Source: Pseudonocardia benzenivorans CB1190 (GTDB taxonomy: Bacteria > Actinomycetota > Actinomycetes > Mycobacteriales > Pseudonocardiaceae). From it: a stretch of 64,000 nucleotides of DNA. The DNA lies in NCBI RefSeq assembly GCF_000196675.2, contig NC_015312.1:5596501-5660500 (forward strand), read 5' to 3'. Of this stretch, positions 8,324 through 16,708 are shown one piece after another. The notes beneath the pieces are model-generated. The model saw nothing but the letters and a program-made list of their open reading frames with translations. It had not been told where the DNA came from and made no database searches. The translations under genes were made by a program, and so were the position numbers. The stretch's first letter is position 1; every line of letters starts with the position of its first letter.

Positions 8324-8694
8324 CCCGTCGCGGCCGCGCCGCGGGCCCGGCCACCTCCGTCCGGGCATCGCGTCGAAGACGGTGAGCGGTCGAGGTGGTC
8401 CCGCCGCCAGGCGATCTCGCGGTTCTCGATCCCGATCACCGGGATGTAGCGGTCTCGCACCGCGCCCCGGTCGCGACCGGGGCGCGGTGAGCGCCGTACT
8501 CCGGCACGGGCCGGGGTCACCGGGGCCGCACGGCGCAGGCGTCCAGGGCGCGTCTGACCGAGCACCCGCCGCGGTCCCGGCGCCCGGACGGCCCCGTGAC
8601 CGCGTTGTCGCCGAGCCCGAGTACGCCCGGATGCCGCCCCGGCTCCGCCTTGCCACGAACCGCCCGGATCACCGAGCCCGTCGACGGCGATCCG
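8324..8694. other. Convergent intergenic region with strong hairpin
   Basis: 371 bases between the MaoC gene and the oppositely oriented TetR gene. Apart from the long palindrome at 8458-8489 I see no gene; reading frames here lack recognisable protein features. Confidence 0.6.
8458..8489. terminator. 32-bp perfect palindrome, probable bidirectional terminator
   Basis: Perfect palindrome centred at 8473/8474, with a left half starting CACCGCGCCC. RNA from either strand folds into a GC stem of about 14 bp. It sits between convergent genes with no U-tract. Terminator is the best reading; an extended regulator site or cruciform is possible. Confidence 0.6.
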
Positions 8695-9333
8695 TCAGAC
8701 ATCCCCTGGCGAGGTCGCGAAGGTCTGCAGGTGGTCGATGGCGGCCGTCAGCGCGTCCCTGAGCGGGGCGATGTCGCGCGCGACCTGGGCGAGGAGCATG
8801 CCGCCCTGGAAGGCGGCGAGGACCAGGTTGGCGAGCTGCTCGGGGTCCGCCTCGGCGCGGAGGCGGCCGACCTGCTGCATGCGCGCGATGCCGTCGCGGA
8901 AGATGTCGCGCCACTGGTCGAACGCACTCGCAAGTTGGTCGTGGACGTCGAGATCGGTCTTGATGATCTCGCTCGCCAAGGAGCCGAGACTGCAGCCCTC
9001 CCGGTAGGCGCGCTCGTAGCCGATGTAGTGCGTCGCCCAGTCCCGGAACGCGTCGAGACTGTCGAAGCAGGCGAACCGCTCGCCGCGATGAAAGGTGAGC
9101 ACGCGCTCGGCCTGCCAGGCGATCACCGCCAGGACCAGGCTCTCCTTGGTCGGGAAGTAGTGGTTGAGCTGCGACCCGCTGACCCCGGCGGCCCGGCGGA
9201 GCAACTCGTTGTTGGTCCCGTGCACCCCGTGGACGTAGATGAGCTCCGCGGCGTGCTCGAGGATGCGCGCGCGCGTCGCCTGCCCGCGACCGGTGAGCGC
9301 GTGCGGCTCCCGAACTCCTGCGGTGGGTGTCAT
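8695..9333 (-). CDS. TetR family regulator of the adjacent redox operon
   Basis: 212 residues. The HTH is around GTNNELLRRAAGVSGSQLNH with YFPTKESLV, followed by a TetR_C-type effector domain. ATG 9333 is preferred over GTG 9342. It faces the AhpD-like operon across a 129-nt gap holding two near-identical 20-bp palindromes (9353-9372, 9394-9413). Known TetR biology would make these its operators, repressing both itself and the operon. The inducer is unknown; operon content suggests a quinone, nitroaromatic or other electrophile. Confidence 0.92.
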   Translation of the reverse strand: MTPTAGVREPHALTGRGQATRARILEHAAELIYVHGVHGTNNELLRRAAGVSGSQLNHYFPTKESLVLAVIAWQAERVLTFHRGERFACFDSLDAFRDWATHYIGYERAYREGCSLGSLASEIIKTDLDVHDQLASAFDQWRDIFRDGIARMQQVGRLRAEADPEQLANLVLAAFQGGMLLAQVARDIAPLRDALTAAIDHLQTFATSPGDV

Positions 9334-9352
9334 GTCGCACACCATACTCGAA

Positions 9353-9413
9353 ACTGGGCTTGACAGCCCAGTCCGACCGGTGTTCACTCCAGAAGTGGGC
9401 TGCTGAGCCCAGT
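9353..9413. promoter_or_regulatory. Two TetR operators in divergent promoter
   Basis: Site 1 (9353-9372) is ACTGGGCT-N4-AGCCCAGT, perfectly symmetric. Site 2 (9394-9413) is AGTGGGCT-N4-AGCCCAGT with one mismatch. Centres are 41 bp apart, about four helical turns. The duplication and position between divergent genes make an operator pair very likely. Confidence 0.85.
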
Positions 9414-9462
9414 TCTTGCCGAAGCCAGGCCACGCCGGGCAGTCACCGGAGGTTGATCCACC

Positions 9463-10011
9463 ATGTCTCGCCTGCACACGCCCGCCCGCGACGACGTCTC
9501 CGAGGCGACGCAGGGCATCCTCGATGCCGTCGGCGCACAGTTCGGCTTCGTCCCGAACATGTTCGCGACCCTCGCGTCGAACCCGACCGTGCTCGACGTC
9601 GTCGTCGGCCTGCAGACCAGCCTGAGCCGGGTCCTGGACGCGAAGACGCGGCACACCATCGCACTCGCCGTGTCGCAGGCCAACGAGTGCGACTACTGCG
9701 TCGCGGCGCACTCGTTCGTGTCGTCCGAGCTCGGCGGCATGTCGAGCGACGACATCGACCTCGCCCGTGCCGGGAGCTCGGTCGACCCGAGGCGCGCCGC
9801 GGTCGCCCGGTTCGCCCAGCAGGTGGTGGAGAGCCGCGGCCGGGTGAGCGACGCCGACCTGGCGGCGGTTCGCGGCGCCGGGTACACCGACCCGCAGATC
9901 CTGGCGATCGTCACCGTGGCGGTGCAGGCCCTGCTGACCAACTTCATCAACAACGTGAACCGGACCGACGTCGACATCCCGGCCGTCACCCCGGCCGGAA
10001 CGCCCGGATGA
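9463..10011 (+). CDS. AhpD-like carboxymuconolactone decarboxylase-family protein
   Basis: 182 residues. The AhpD-type redox motif Cys76-x2-Cys79-x3-His83 lies in ANECDYCVAAHS, with the surrounding helical CMD fold. Such proteins act as thiol peroxidase partners or peroxidases. A good Shine-Dalgarno (CCGGAGG) precedes ATG 9463. First gene of a five-gene operon directly behind the twin operators, so it should be induced first under redox or electrophile stress. True peroxidase activity is inferred. Confidence 0.9.
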   Translation: MSRLHTPARDDVSEATQGILDAVGAQFGFVPNMFATLASNPTVLDVVVGLQTSLSRVLDAKTRHTIALAVSQANECDYCVAAHSFVSSELGGMSSDDIDLARAGSSVDPRRAAVARFAQQVVESRGRVSDADLAAVRGAGYTDPQILAIVTVAVQALLTNFINNVNRTDVDIPAVTPAGTPG

Positions 10012-10107
10012 CCCGCGGCCTCCTGGTCGAGGCGGCCCAGCCACCGGCCGACCGGCCCGTCCCCGGTCCATCCCCGTCTCACCGATCGTTTCCGGAAAGG
10101 CCCTCCG

Positions 10108-10932
10108 ATGTCGGGTTCTGAACTCTTCGAGCGGTTCATGGCGCTGCACACCCGCGACGGCGGCGTCGTCATGCCGAACGCGTGGGACGGCCTCTCCGCG
10201 CTGATGCTGGCCGATGCCGGCTTCGAGGCGATCGGGACGTCGTCCTTGGCGTTCGCGGCCACGCTCGGCCGCCGTGACGGTCGTCGCGAGATCACCCGCG
10301 ACGACCACCTCGAGCACGCCCGGCTGTTCGCGCGACTCACCGAGCTGCCCGTCAACGGCGACTTCGAGGACGGCTACGGCGACACACTCGACGACGTCGC
10401 CGCGACGGTCGAGGCCGCAGTGGACGCCGGGCTGGCCGGCATCGGGATCGAGGACACCTCGGGCGATCCCGCGCACCCGATCCGCGACTTCGACGACGCC
10501 GTCGCCCGGGTGCGGCGCGCCGTCGAGGCCGCCGGGCGACGCATCGTGGTCACCGGCCGCACCGACAACTTCATCCAGGGCCGGCCCGATCTCGACGACA
10601 CCATCCGGCGCCTGATGGCCTTCGCCGAGGCCGGCGCGGACGTGGTGTACGCCCCCTACCCGCCCGACCTCGACGCACTCGTCGCGATCGTCACCGCCGT
10701 CGCCCCGACACCGGTCAACGTCCTCATCTCACCGGCGGACACGGTGCTGACCGTCGCCGACCTGCAGCAGGCCGGGGTCAAGCGCGTCAGCGTGGGCCCC
10801 GCGCTCTACCGGCACGCGATGGCCGCCCTCGACCAGGCCGTCACGGCGCTCCGCGCCGGCGACCTGGCCACCGCGACCACCGGGCTCGACATCGGGCGCA
10901 TCGCCGACCTCCTCGCCCGCGGTCCGCACTGA
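10108..10932 (+). CDS. Isocitrate lyase/PEP mutase superfamily enzyme
   Basis: 274-residue TIM barrel of the ICL/PEPM family. The metal-binding GDFEDGYGD and GIEDTSG segments and the late VGPALYRHAM helix are present. Related enzymes cleave 2-methylisocitrate, oxaloacetate or other alpha-hydroxy/keto acids, or make C-P bonds. The catalytic KKCGH-type loop of true isocitrate lyase is absent, so a small-acid lyase or decarboxylase is more likely. RBS GGAAAGG precedes ATG 10108. Its role in the redox operon is unexplained. Confidence 0.88.
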   Translation: MSGSELFERFMALHTRDGGVVMPNAWDGLSALMLADAGFEAIGTSSLAFAATLGRRDGRREITRDDHLEHARLFARLTELPVNGDFEDGYGDTLDDVAATVEAAVDAGLAGIGIEDTSGDPAHPIRDFDDAVARVRRAVEAAGRRIVVTGRTDNFIQGRPDLDDTIRRLMAFAEAGADVVYAPYPPDLDALVAIVTAVAPTPVNVLISPADTVLTVADLQQAGVKRVSVGPALYRHAMAALDQAVTALRAGDLATATTGLDIGRIADLLARGPH

Positions 10933-10988
10933 CACAGCCCTGACGTACCGCTCCCCACCCACTCGTTCTTGCAGGAAGGCGGCCCGAC

Positions 10989-11636
10989 GTGAATCTCGAC
11001 GCGCTCATGAACAAGCACCTCACCCGGTACTTCGATCCCGGCAGGACCATTCCCGAGGACACCCTGCAGCAGCTGCTGCGGTTCCTGCGCTCGACCCCGT
11101 CGTCGGTGAACGTGCAGCCCAACCACTTCTACGTCCTGGCCACCCCCGAAGGAAAACAGCGGCTCGCCGACAACCTGGGCGAGCGCTTCCAGGACAACGC
11201 CGAGAAAATTCTCAACGCCTCGCACACCATCATCCTCACCACCCGCGCGGACGTTCCCGACAGCCACATCGAGGCGGTGTTCGCGAAGGAGCGGGCCGAC
11301 GGCCGGTTCCCGGACCCGTCGAAGCAGCAGCGGTGGGAGGCGATGACCCGCGACTTCCTCACCCTGCGCGGATATGGCTACAAGGACCTGAACCACTGGA
11401 TGGAGAAGCAGACCTACATGGCGGTGGGCCTGACCATGATGGCGGCCGCCGCACTCGGCGTCGAGGCCACCCCGCTCGAGGGATTCGACCCCGCAACCGT
11501 CGACAAGGCGTTCACGATTCGCGAGGCCGGACACAGCACGACGGTCCTGTTGGCCCTCGGCTACCCCGACCCACAGAAGGTGTACACGAACCCGATCTCG
11601 CGATTCGACGCCGACCAGCTGTTCACCTTCATCTGA
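10989..11636 (+). CDS. Nitroreductase family FMN oxidoreductase (NfsB-like)
   Basis: 215 residues, typical NfsB/FRase-I length. The N-terminal phosphate-binding HLTRYFDP, STPSSVNVQPNHF, and the C-terminal KAFTIREAGHSTTVLLALGY are recognisable FMN-binding segments. Such enzymes use NAD(P)H to reduce quinones, nitroaromatics or flavins. RBS AGGAAGG precedes GTG 10989. Codon usage is slightly less GC-biased than neighbours (AAA, ATT codons), hinting at transfer of this operon. It probably works with the quinone oxidoreductase that follows. Confidence 0.93.
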   Translation: MNLDALMNKHLTRYFDPGRTIPEDTLQQLLRFLRSTPSSVNVQPNHFYVLATPEGKQRLADNLGERFQDNAEKILNASHTIILTTRADVPDSHIEAVFAKERADGRFPDPSKQQRWEAMTRDFLTLRGYGYKDLNHWMEKQTYMAVGLTMMAAAALGVEATPLEGFDPATVDKAFTIREAGHSTTVLLALGYPDPQKVYTNPISRFDADQLFTFI

Positions 11637-11680
11637 CCATTCACCACGAAACACCCACACCCGAGGAACAGGAATTCGAA

Positions 11681-12598
11681 ATGAAGGCGATAGTGGTCAC
11701 CGACCAGGCCGCGGGAACAGCCGGAATGACGTTGACGCAACGGCCCGACCCGTCCCCGGCCATCAACGACGTCGTCGTGCGGGTGCATGCCTCGGGCTTC
11801 GTCCCGACCGAGATGGACTGGCCGTCGACCTGGACCGACCGCGCCGGCCGCGACAAGACCCCGTCGATCCCCGGCCACGAACTGGCCGGCGTGGTCACCG
11901 CGCTCGGCTACGGCGCGACCGGACTCTCGGTGGGGCAGCGGGTGTTCGGCCTCACCGACTGGCACCGCGACGGCACCCTCGCCGAGCTCGTCGCGGTCGA
12001 GGCCCGCAACCTCGCACCCCTGCCCGGCGACGTCGACTTCACCGTCGCCGCCTCCCTGCCGATCTCGGGGCTGACCGCGTGGCAGGGACTGTTCCGGCAC
12101 GGGCGCCTCCAGCCCGGCCAGACCGTCCTCGCGCACGGCGCGGCCGGGGCCGTCGGCACGATGGTGACCCAGCTCGCCCGTGAGGCCGGAGCCCACGTCA
12201 TCGGCACCGGGCGCGCCGCCGACCGCGCCAAGGCCCTCGCCTTCGGGGCCCACGAGTTCGTCGACCTCGCCGACGACGCGCTGGCCGACGTCGGGAGCGT
12301 CGACCTGGTCTTCGACGTCATCGGCGGCGACGTCCAGCGGCAGTCCGCCGCGCTGATCAAGCCGGGCGGCACGCTCGTGTCCGTCGTCGGACCGGTCGAG
12401 GCGCGTCCCACCGACGGCCTCGCGGTGGACTTCGTCGTCGAGGCCGACCGGGCCGAGCTGGCCGAGATCGTGCAGCGGGTACGCGACGGCCGGCTGCGAA
12501 CCAACATCGGGGCCGTCGCGACCCTCGACGACGCCGTCGCCGCCCTCAACCCGACCACGCGACGCAACGGGAAGACGATCATCAGCCTGGTCCCGTAG
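11681..12598 (+). CDS. Zinc-free NADP-dependent quinone oxidoreductase (MDR superfamily)
   Basis: 305 residues, MDR fold. The N-terminal GroES-like domain has GHELAGVVTALGYGATGL. The NAD(P)-binding Rossmann segment is AHGAAGAVGTMVTQLAREAG, and the C-terminal block is GKTIISLVP. Zinc-ligand cysteines of alcohol dehydrogenases are missing, as in QOR/CAA43 reductases that reduce quinones or enones. ATG 11681 follows GAGGAACAGG. Fourth gene of the TetR-controlled operon, 44 nt after the nitroreductase. Confidence 0.93.
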   Translation: MKAIVVTDQAAGTAGMTLTQRPDPSPAINDVVVRVHASGFVPTEMDWPSTWTDRAGRDKTPSIPGHELAGVVTALGYGATGLSVGQRVFGLTDWHRDGTLAELVAVEARNLAPLPGDVDFTVAASLPISGLTAWQGLFRHGRLQPGQTVLAHGAAGAVGTMVTQLAREAGAHVIGTGRAADRAKALAFGAHEFVDLADDALADVGSVDLVFDVIGGDVQRQSAALIKPGGTLVSVVGPVEARPTDGLAVDFVVEADRAELAEIVQRVRDGRLRTNIGAVATLDDAVAALNPTTRRNGKTIISLVP

Positions 12599-12672
12599 GC
12601 ACGTCCGGCCGGCCCCATCGGGCCGGCTGCTGCCCGCCACAGGCGCGCCCCGACGGGTGAGGAGAAACGGAA

Positions 12673-13491
12673 ATGCTCGGCTCGACACGACACCCGCCAC
12701 GCACGACCGCCCGGGGCCGCCGCCCCGGGCGGCTGCGGCTGGCATTCGTCGCCGCGGTGGTCTCCCTCGCATCTGCGTTCGCCGCGGTGGGTTCGACGAT
12801 CCCCCTGTTCAACGTCTACCGGGCCGAGGACGGGTTCACCAATGCCGGCATCTCCATGTCGGTCGCCGCCTACTCCGTCGGCACGATCGGGACATTGCTC
12901 GTCGCGGGGCGGCTGTCGGGCCACGTGGGTCGACGGCCCACCGCCGTCGCCGGTCTCGGGCTGCTCCTGCTGGGATGCGTGGTGCTGCTGGACGTGCACC
13001 ACCTCGGCGTCCTGATCGCCGGGCGGCTGCTCATGGGCCTCGGCGCCGGCCTGGGCAGCAGCGCCCTCACCGCGTACATCGTCGACACCGCACCCGCGAG
13101 GCCGACGTGGCTCGCCTCGGTCGCCTCCAGCCAGACGGTCATGATCGGTCTGGCCCTCGGCGCCGTCGCCTCCGGCGCCCTCGTCCAGTTCGGCCCTTGG
13201 CCACGTGAGCTGGGCTATCTCGTAGCCGCCGGGCTGCTCCTGCTGTCGCTGGTGCTGATCCTGATCAGCCCGGAAACGGCACCCCGGACCCCGGGGGCCG
13301 TGCGGTCGCTGCGGCCGAGCGTCCGCGTACCGGCCCGGGTCAGGAGCCTGGTTCCCGTCGTCGCCGCGGTGTCGCTGGCCACCTGGGCGACCGGGGCGTT
13401 CTATCAGGCCTTCGTGCCGGCACTCGTCGAGGAGCAGCTCCGCACAGACAGCTCGCTCGTCCGACAGGACCGCCGCCACGTGCCGAGCTGA
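12673..13491 (+). pseudogene. MFS transporter, C-terminally truncated
   Basis: 272 residues, against ~400 for a full major facilitator. It has a cytoplasmic N-terminus, then about six helices with the MFS motif A region GRLSGHVGRRPTA between TM2 and TM3, a central loop, and the start of the second half (SLATWATGAFYQAF). The frame then runs into unrelated residues and stops. The missing half is not downstream, where a CGNR gene begins in the opposite direction. Probably a deletion-derived, non-functional efflux gene at the end of the redox operon. AGGAGA RBS retained. Confidence 0.8.
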
Positions 13492-13527
13492 GCGGCGCGC
13501 GGGCGCGTTCCCGGACGGGCCGGGCGG

Positions 13528-14148
13528 CTACGGTTCGACCACGGCGCCGTCGCCGTCCGCGGCGCGACCGTTCGCGAGCGCCCCCCGTCGGGCCCGCGAG
13601 GCGCGCAGATTGACCGCGTTGCCACAGACCCGCACGTCGTGCCAGACGCCGCTGCAGTTCTTCGACCGGTCGAAGAACGCCACGGCGCACCGGGTGTTGC
13701 GGCACAGCTTCAACCGCCGCCACGAGTCGGCCTGCTGCGCGGCGGCGATCTCCAGGAGCACCGCCGTCGCGAGCGGACGCCAGCCCTCGCCGCGGGGCGC
13801 GAGCACGACGCGCCCGTCGCGGTGCAGCGCCACACTCGCCGTGAGGGTGCGCAGGACCTCCCGGCTCGACGCCGTCGACGCGCCCATGCAGGAACGCAGG
13901 TCCGCACGCAGGTCACGCAGCCGGGCCACGTCGTCCTCGGCCAACCCCCGCGGCTCGACCGTGATCCCGGAGCCGGCCGACCACGCGTCCATCGCCGCGG
14001 TGGCCCACTCGTCGGCCGACGCGAGGTCGGCGAGGAGGTCGCGTTCGCGCGGGCGGCCGGCGCCGACCGTGTTGAGCAGGTCCTGCACCAGCGCGAGGCC
14101 GCCGGGCGCCGGCCCGATCCCGTACCGTTCGCCGGCCGTCCACGTCAC
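13528..14148 (-). CDS. CGNR zinc-finger (ABATE domain) regulator
   Basis: 206 residues from GTG 14148. The N-terminal ABATE domain (LALVQDLLNTVG onward) is followed by a C-terminal CGNR zinc finger. Its zinc-ligand pattern is C-x4-C...C-x7-VCGNAVNLRASRARR, here CRNTRCAVAFFDRSKN then VRVCGNAVN. These are small stress or ligand-responsive DNA-binding proteins of actinobacteria. Longer upstream frames give non-homologous Arg-rich sequence, so the internal GTG is chosen. Convergent with the truncated MFS. Confidence 0.88.
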   Translation of the reverse strand: MTWTAGERYGIGPAPGGLALVQDLLNTVGAGRPRERDLLADLASADEWATAAMDAWSAGSGITVEPRGLAEDDVARLRDLRADLRSCMGASTASSREVLRTLTASVALHRDGRVVLAPRGEGWRPLATAVLLEIAAAQQADSWRRLKLCRNTRCAVAFFDRSKNCSGVWHDVRVCGNAVNLRASRARRGALANGRAADGDGAVVEP

Positions 14149-14278
14149 CCGGCCGATGGTACGGGTCGGGTCGGACGGCACCGACGACCTCGACCGCGGC
14201 CGACGCCTGCCGCCACCGGCCGCCACCGGCCGGTCGCGGCGCCACCGCCCGCGGCGAACCGCGGGTCGTACGGCGGCC

Positions 14279-14450
14279 CTTCCCGACGGCCGCCGGCGCA
14301 CGCCGGGGCTGCGCCGGGAGGAGGTCGCGCAGCTGGCCGGGGTCAGTACCGACTACGTCGCGAGGCTGGAGCAGGGCCGCTCGTCGCAGCCCTCGACCCA
14401 GCTGCTCGCCGCCCTCGGCCGCGCGTTGCGGCTGACCCGCGCGGGCCGCC
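14279..14450 (+). pseudogene. Remnant of XRE-type helix-turn-helix regulator
   Basis: Translation in one frame gives RRTPGLRREEVAQLAGVSTD followed by YVARLEQGRSSQPS and LLAALGRALRLTRAG. This is the N-terminal HTH of the common actinobacterial MmyB-like XRE family. It lacks a credible start region and the ligand-binding C-terminal half, and joins directly to a short-chain dehydrogenase fragment in another frame. Confidence 0.75.
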
Positions 14451-14624
14451 CTCGACCGCCTCGGCGGTGTCGACGTCCTCGTCCACTCGATCGGCGGCAT
14501 CCCGCTGGGCCGGCCGAGCCGCCCGGAGGTGGCCGAGCTGGTCGCCTTCCTGTGCTCGGACCGGTCCGCCGGCATCGTCGGCGCCGAGCTCGTCATCGAC
14601 GGCGGCAGCCTGCGCACCGTCTGA
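14451..14624 (+). pseudogene. Remnant of short-chain dehydrogenase/reductase
   Basis: In a different frame from the HTH remnant, LDRLGGVDVLVHSIGG (the beta4 NNAG-region segment) is fused directly to the SDR C-terminus VAELVAFLCSDRSAGIVGAE and LVIDGGSLRTV, ending in TGA 14622. The Rossmann start and the SYK catalytic centre are missing, so internal and 5' deletions have occurred. Non-functional. Confidence 0.78.
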
Positions 14625-14703
14625 CGTCGCCACGTCGCCGCGTCGCCCGCGCCCCCGGCCGCGCGGGCGACGCGGTCTTGCTCCGACCCGGCGCCGCAAA
14701 GTA

Positions 14704-14716
14704 GTATTCGAAATAC
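14704..14716. promoter_or_regulatory. Candidate Rrf2-family operator
   Basis: GTATT-N3-AATAC palindrome in an AT-rich pocket about 95 nt upstream of the Rrf2-type gene. Rrf2 proteins (NsrR, IscR, RsrR) bind AT-rich inverted repeats and often autoregulate. The pairing is inference from position. Confidence 0.55.
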
Positions 14717-14809
14717 CGATTCAGGGCACCGGGGCCCCGTCCGGGCCGCGGCGCCGCACGATCCACCACAGCGAACGAGCGGGCACGTCCGGAGCGAGAC
14801 GAGCTGACC

Positions 14810-15256
14810 GTGCGACACACCCAGCATGCCGACTTCGCGTTGCGGGTCCTCATGTTCCTGCGCGTCGCCCCCGGACGCCGGGGGTCCATCGGCGACATCG
14901 CCCTCGCGCACCGGGTCTCGCGCAACCACCTCGACAAGGTCGTCCGCCGGATGAGTACGGCGGGCCTCGTCGAGACCAGCCGGGGACGCGGCGGCGGGGT
15001 TCGCCTGGTCCGCGATCCCGCCAGCATCACGGTGGGCGACGTGATCCGGTCCATGGAGGACGACTTCGCCGTCGTCGAATGCCTCGGCCCCGCCCGCTAC
15101 TGCCGGGTGGCGGGTGTCTGCGGCGCGCGCACCGTCTTCGCCGCGGCCCTCGACTCGTACTTCGCCGTCCTCGACCGCGCCACCCTCGACGACGTCGCCG
15201 CCAACGACGGGGGCCTGCGCGGCGCGCTCGGGCTGACCGGACCCGGGCCCGGCTGA
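14810..15256 (+). CDS. Rrf2 family iron-sulfur transcriptional regulator (NsrR-like)
   Basis: 148 residues. The N-terminal winged helix contains VSRNHLDKVVRRM and the wing GRGGGVRL. Three Cys, Cys91, Cys98 and Cys104 (ECLGPARYCRVAGVC), are spaced much as in NsrR and should ligate an Fe-S cluster sensing NO or redox state. Starts at GTG 14810. Directly upstream of the first Asp-type acyl-CoA dehydrogenase, which suggests the dehydrogenase locus is redox-gated. Whether it is a true NsrR is uncertain, as no hmp gene is present. Confidence 0.9.
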   Translation: MRHTQHADFALRVLMFLRVAPGRRGSIGDIALAHRVSRNHLDKVVRRMSTAGLVETSRGRGGGVRLVRDPASITVGDVIRSMEDDFAVVECLGPARYCRVAGVCGARTVFAAALDSYFAVLDRATLDDVAANDGGLRGALGLTGPGPG

Positions 15257-15327
15257 GCGAACGGGCCACCGTCGTACCGCCGCCCGGCACCCGGGGGTCA
15301 GCACCGACTTCTCGACGAGGAGGGACC

Positions 15328-16665
15328 GTGTCGATCGACTTCGAGCTGACGCGTCGCCAGCGCGCGCTCAAGTACGACGTGCGGGAGTTCGCCCGCGAGG
15401 TGCTGCGGCCCGCGGCGGAGCGGGCCGACGCGATGTCCGACGCGCAGGCGGCGTTCGTCGCGATGAAGCCGGCCTTCGAGCAGGCCTACATGATGGGCCT
15501 GGCCACGTCGTTCCTGCCGCGGGAGTACGGCGGCGGCGGGGCGAGCAACGTCGACATGGTGATCGCCACCGAGGAGCTGTGCGCCGTCGACGCCGGGTTC
15601 GCGACGATCATCCTGGTCAACGGCCTGGCCCTGCTGCCCGTGGTCTGGTTCGGCACCGAGCGGCAGCGCGAGCGGTGGATCACCGCGGCCACCGGGTGCC
15701 CGACGATGGACCACCTCGGCGGCTGGGTGGTCAGCGAACGCGGCGGGACCGCCAACTTCGACCATCCCCACCCGTCCGCCGGGATCCAGCTGTTCGCCCA
15801 CCACGACAAGGCCAACAGCGAGTACGTGCTCAACGGGGAGAAGCACTGGCCGTGCAACGCCGGCGGCTGGGACCTGCGCGGCGCCGACACGAACGTCTGC
15901 ATCGTGCGCACCGACCGGACGCGGGGCGGCACGCAGGCGCTGAGCGCCGTCGTGGTCGACCGCGGTACGCCCGGCCTCGAGTACGAGGTCATCGACAAGA
16001 TCGGGCTGCGCACCTGCCAGAACGTCACGATGCGTTTCGACGACGTCCGGGTGCCCGAGGAGAACCTGTTCGCCGAGGGCAACGGCGACCTGGTCGTGAA
16101 CCGGGCGTTCACCTGGTCCGCCCCGATGGCGAGCGCGGCCGCCGTCGGGGTCGCGCGCGGTGCGTACGAGTTCGCCCTGAAGTGGGCCAAGACCTACACC
16201 GGCGGCGGATCGTCACCGATCATCGCCCACCAGGCCGTCGGGCACCTGTTGACCGAGATCGCGGCGCGGATCGAGGCCGGCCGCTACATGTGCTGGAAGG
16301 CGGCCCACTACCTGGACCGGCACGACGGGCAGGGCCACGCGCTCGCCGCGATGAACAAGGTGTACTGCGCGGACCTCATGAAGGACGTCGTCGTCGACTG
16401 CATGCGCATCGTCGGGGTGAACGCCCTCGACCGGAAGTTCGGGATGGAGAAGTTCTACCGGGAGGCGATCGTCTTCCCGCTCTACGACGCGGGCAACCTC
16501 GGGATGCAACGCCGGAAGAGCTGGGGCGTGATGGCCGATCCGGCCTTCACACCCGACCTGTTCGCCGACGACGACCCGTTCGCCTTCACGAAGTCGATGG
16601 AGGGTTACGGGGTGCTGGGCGGGTCGCCCGCCGACGCCGCCCCACCTCGGTTCCGGACGACCTGA
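15328..16665 (+). CDS. Acyl-CoA dehydrogenase family protein, Asp-variant (paralogue 1)
   Basis: 445 residues from GTG 15328, behind an excellent GAGGAGGGA Shine-Dalgarno. Helical domain with LPREYGGGGASN, then the middle domain with the unusual KHWPCNAGGWD replacing the common WITNA motif. In the C-terminal domain the segment normally reading Y-E-G-T-x-x-x-Q reads LYDAGNLGMQRR, so the catalytic-base position holds Asp. Closely related throughout to the enzyme at 18331. It sits between an Rrf2 regulator and a GAF-LytTR regulator; the substrate is unknown. Confidence 0.92.
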   Translation: MSIDFELTRRQRALKYDVREFAREVLRPAAERADAMSDAQAAFVAMKPAFEQAYMMGLATSFLPREYGGGGASNVDMVIATEELCAVDAGFATIILVNGLALLPVVWFGTERQRERWITAATGCPTMDHLGGWVVSERGGTANFDHPHPSAGIQLFAHHDKANSEYVLNGEKHWPCNAGGWDLRGADTNVCIVRTDRTRGGTQALSAVVVDRGTPGLEYEVIDKIGLRTCQNVTMRFDDVRVPEENLFAEGNGDLVVNRAFTWSAPMASAAAVGVARGAYEFALKWAKTYTGGGSSPIIAHQAVGHLLTEIAARIEAGRYMCWKAAHYLDRHDGQGHALAAMNKVYCADLMKDVVVDCMRIVGVNALDRKFGMEKFYREAIVFPLYDAGNLGMQRRKSWGVMADPAFTPDLFADDDPFAFTKSMEGYGVLGGSPADAAPPRFRTT

Positions 16666-16708
16666 CCAGGACGGCCCCGCAGGGCCGAGCAGCACAGAGG
16701 AGCGATGC

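Noticed and set aside
8324..8694. Small genes in the MaoC/TetR convergent gap
   Set aside because: Frames cross a perfect palindrome and have no RBS or recognisable protein features.
12673..13491. Complete half-size MFS transporter acting as a dimer
   Set aside because: The last residues do not match MFS helices and the frame ends abruptly just before a convergent gene, so truncation is more likely.
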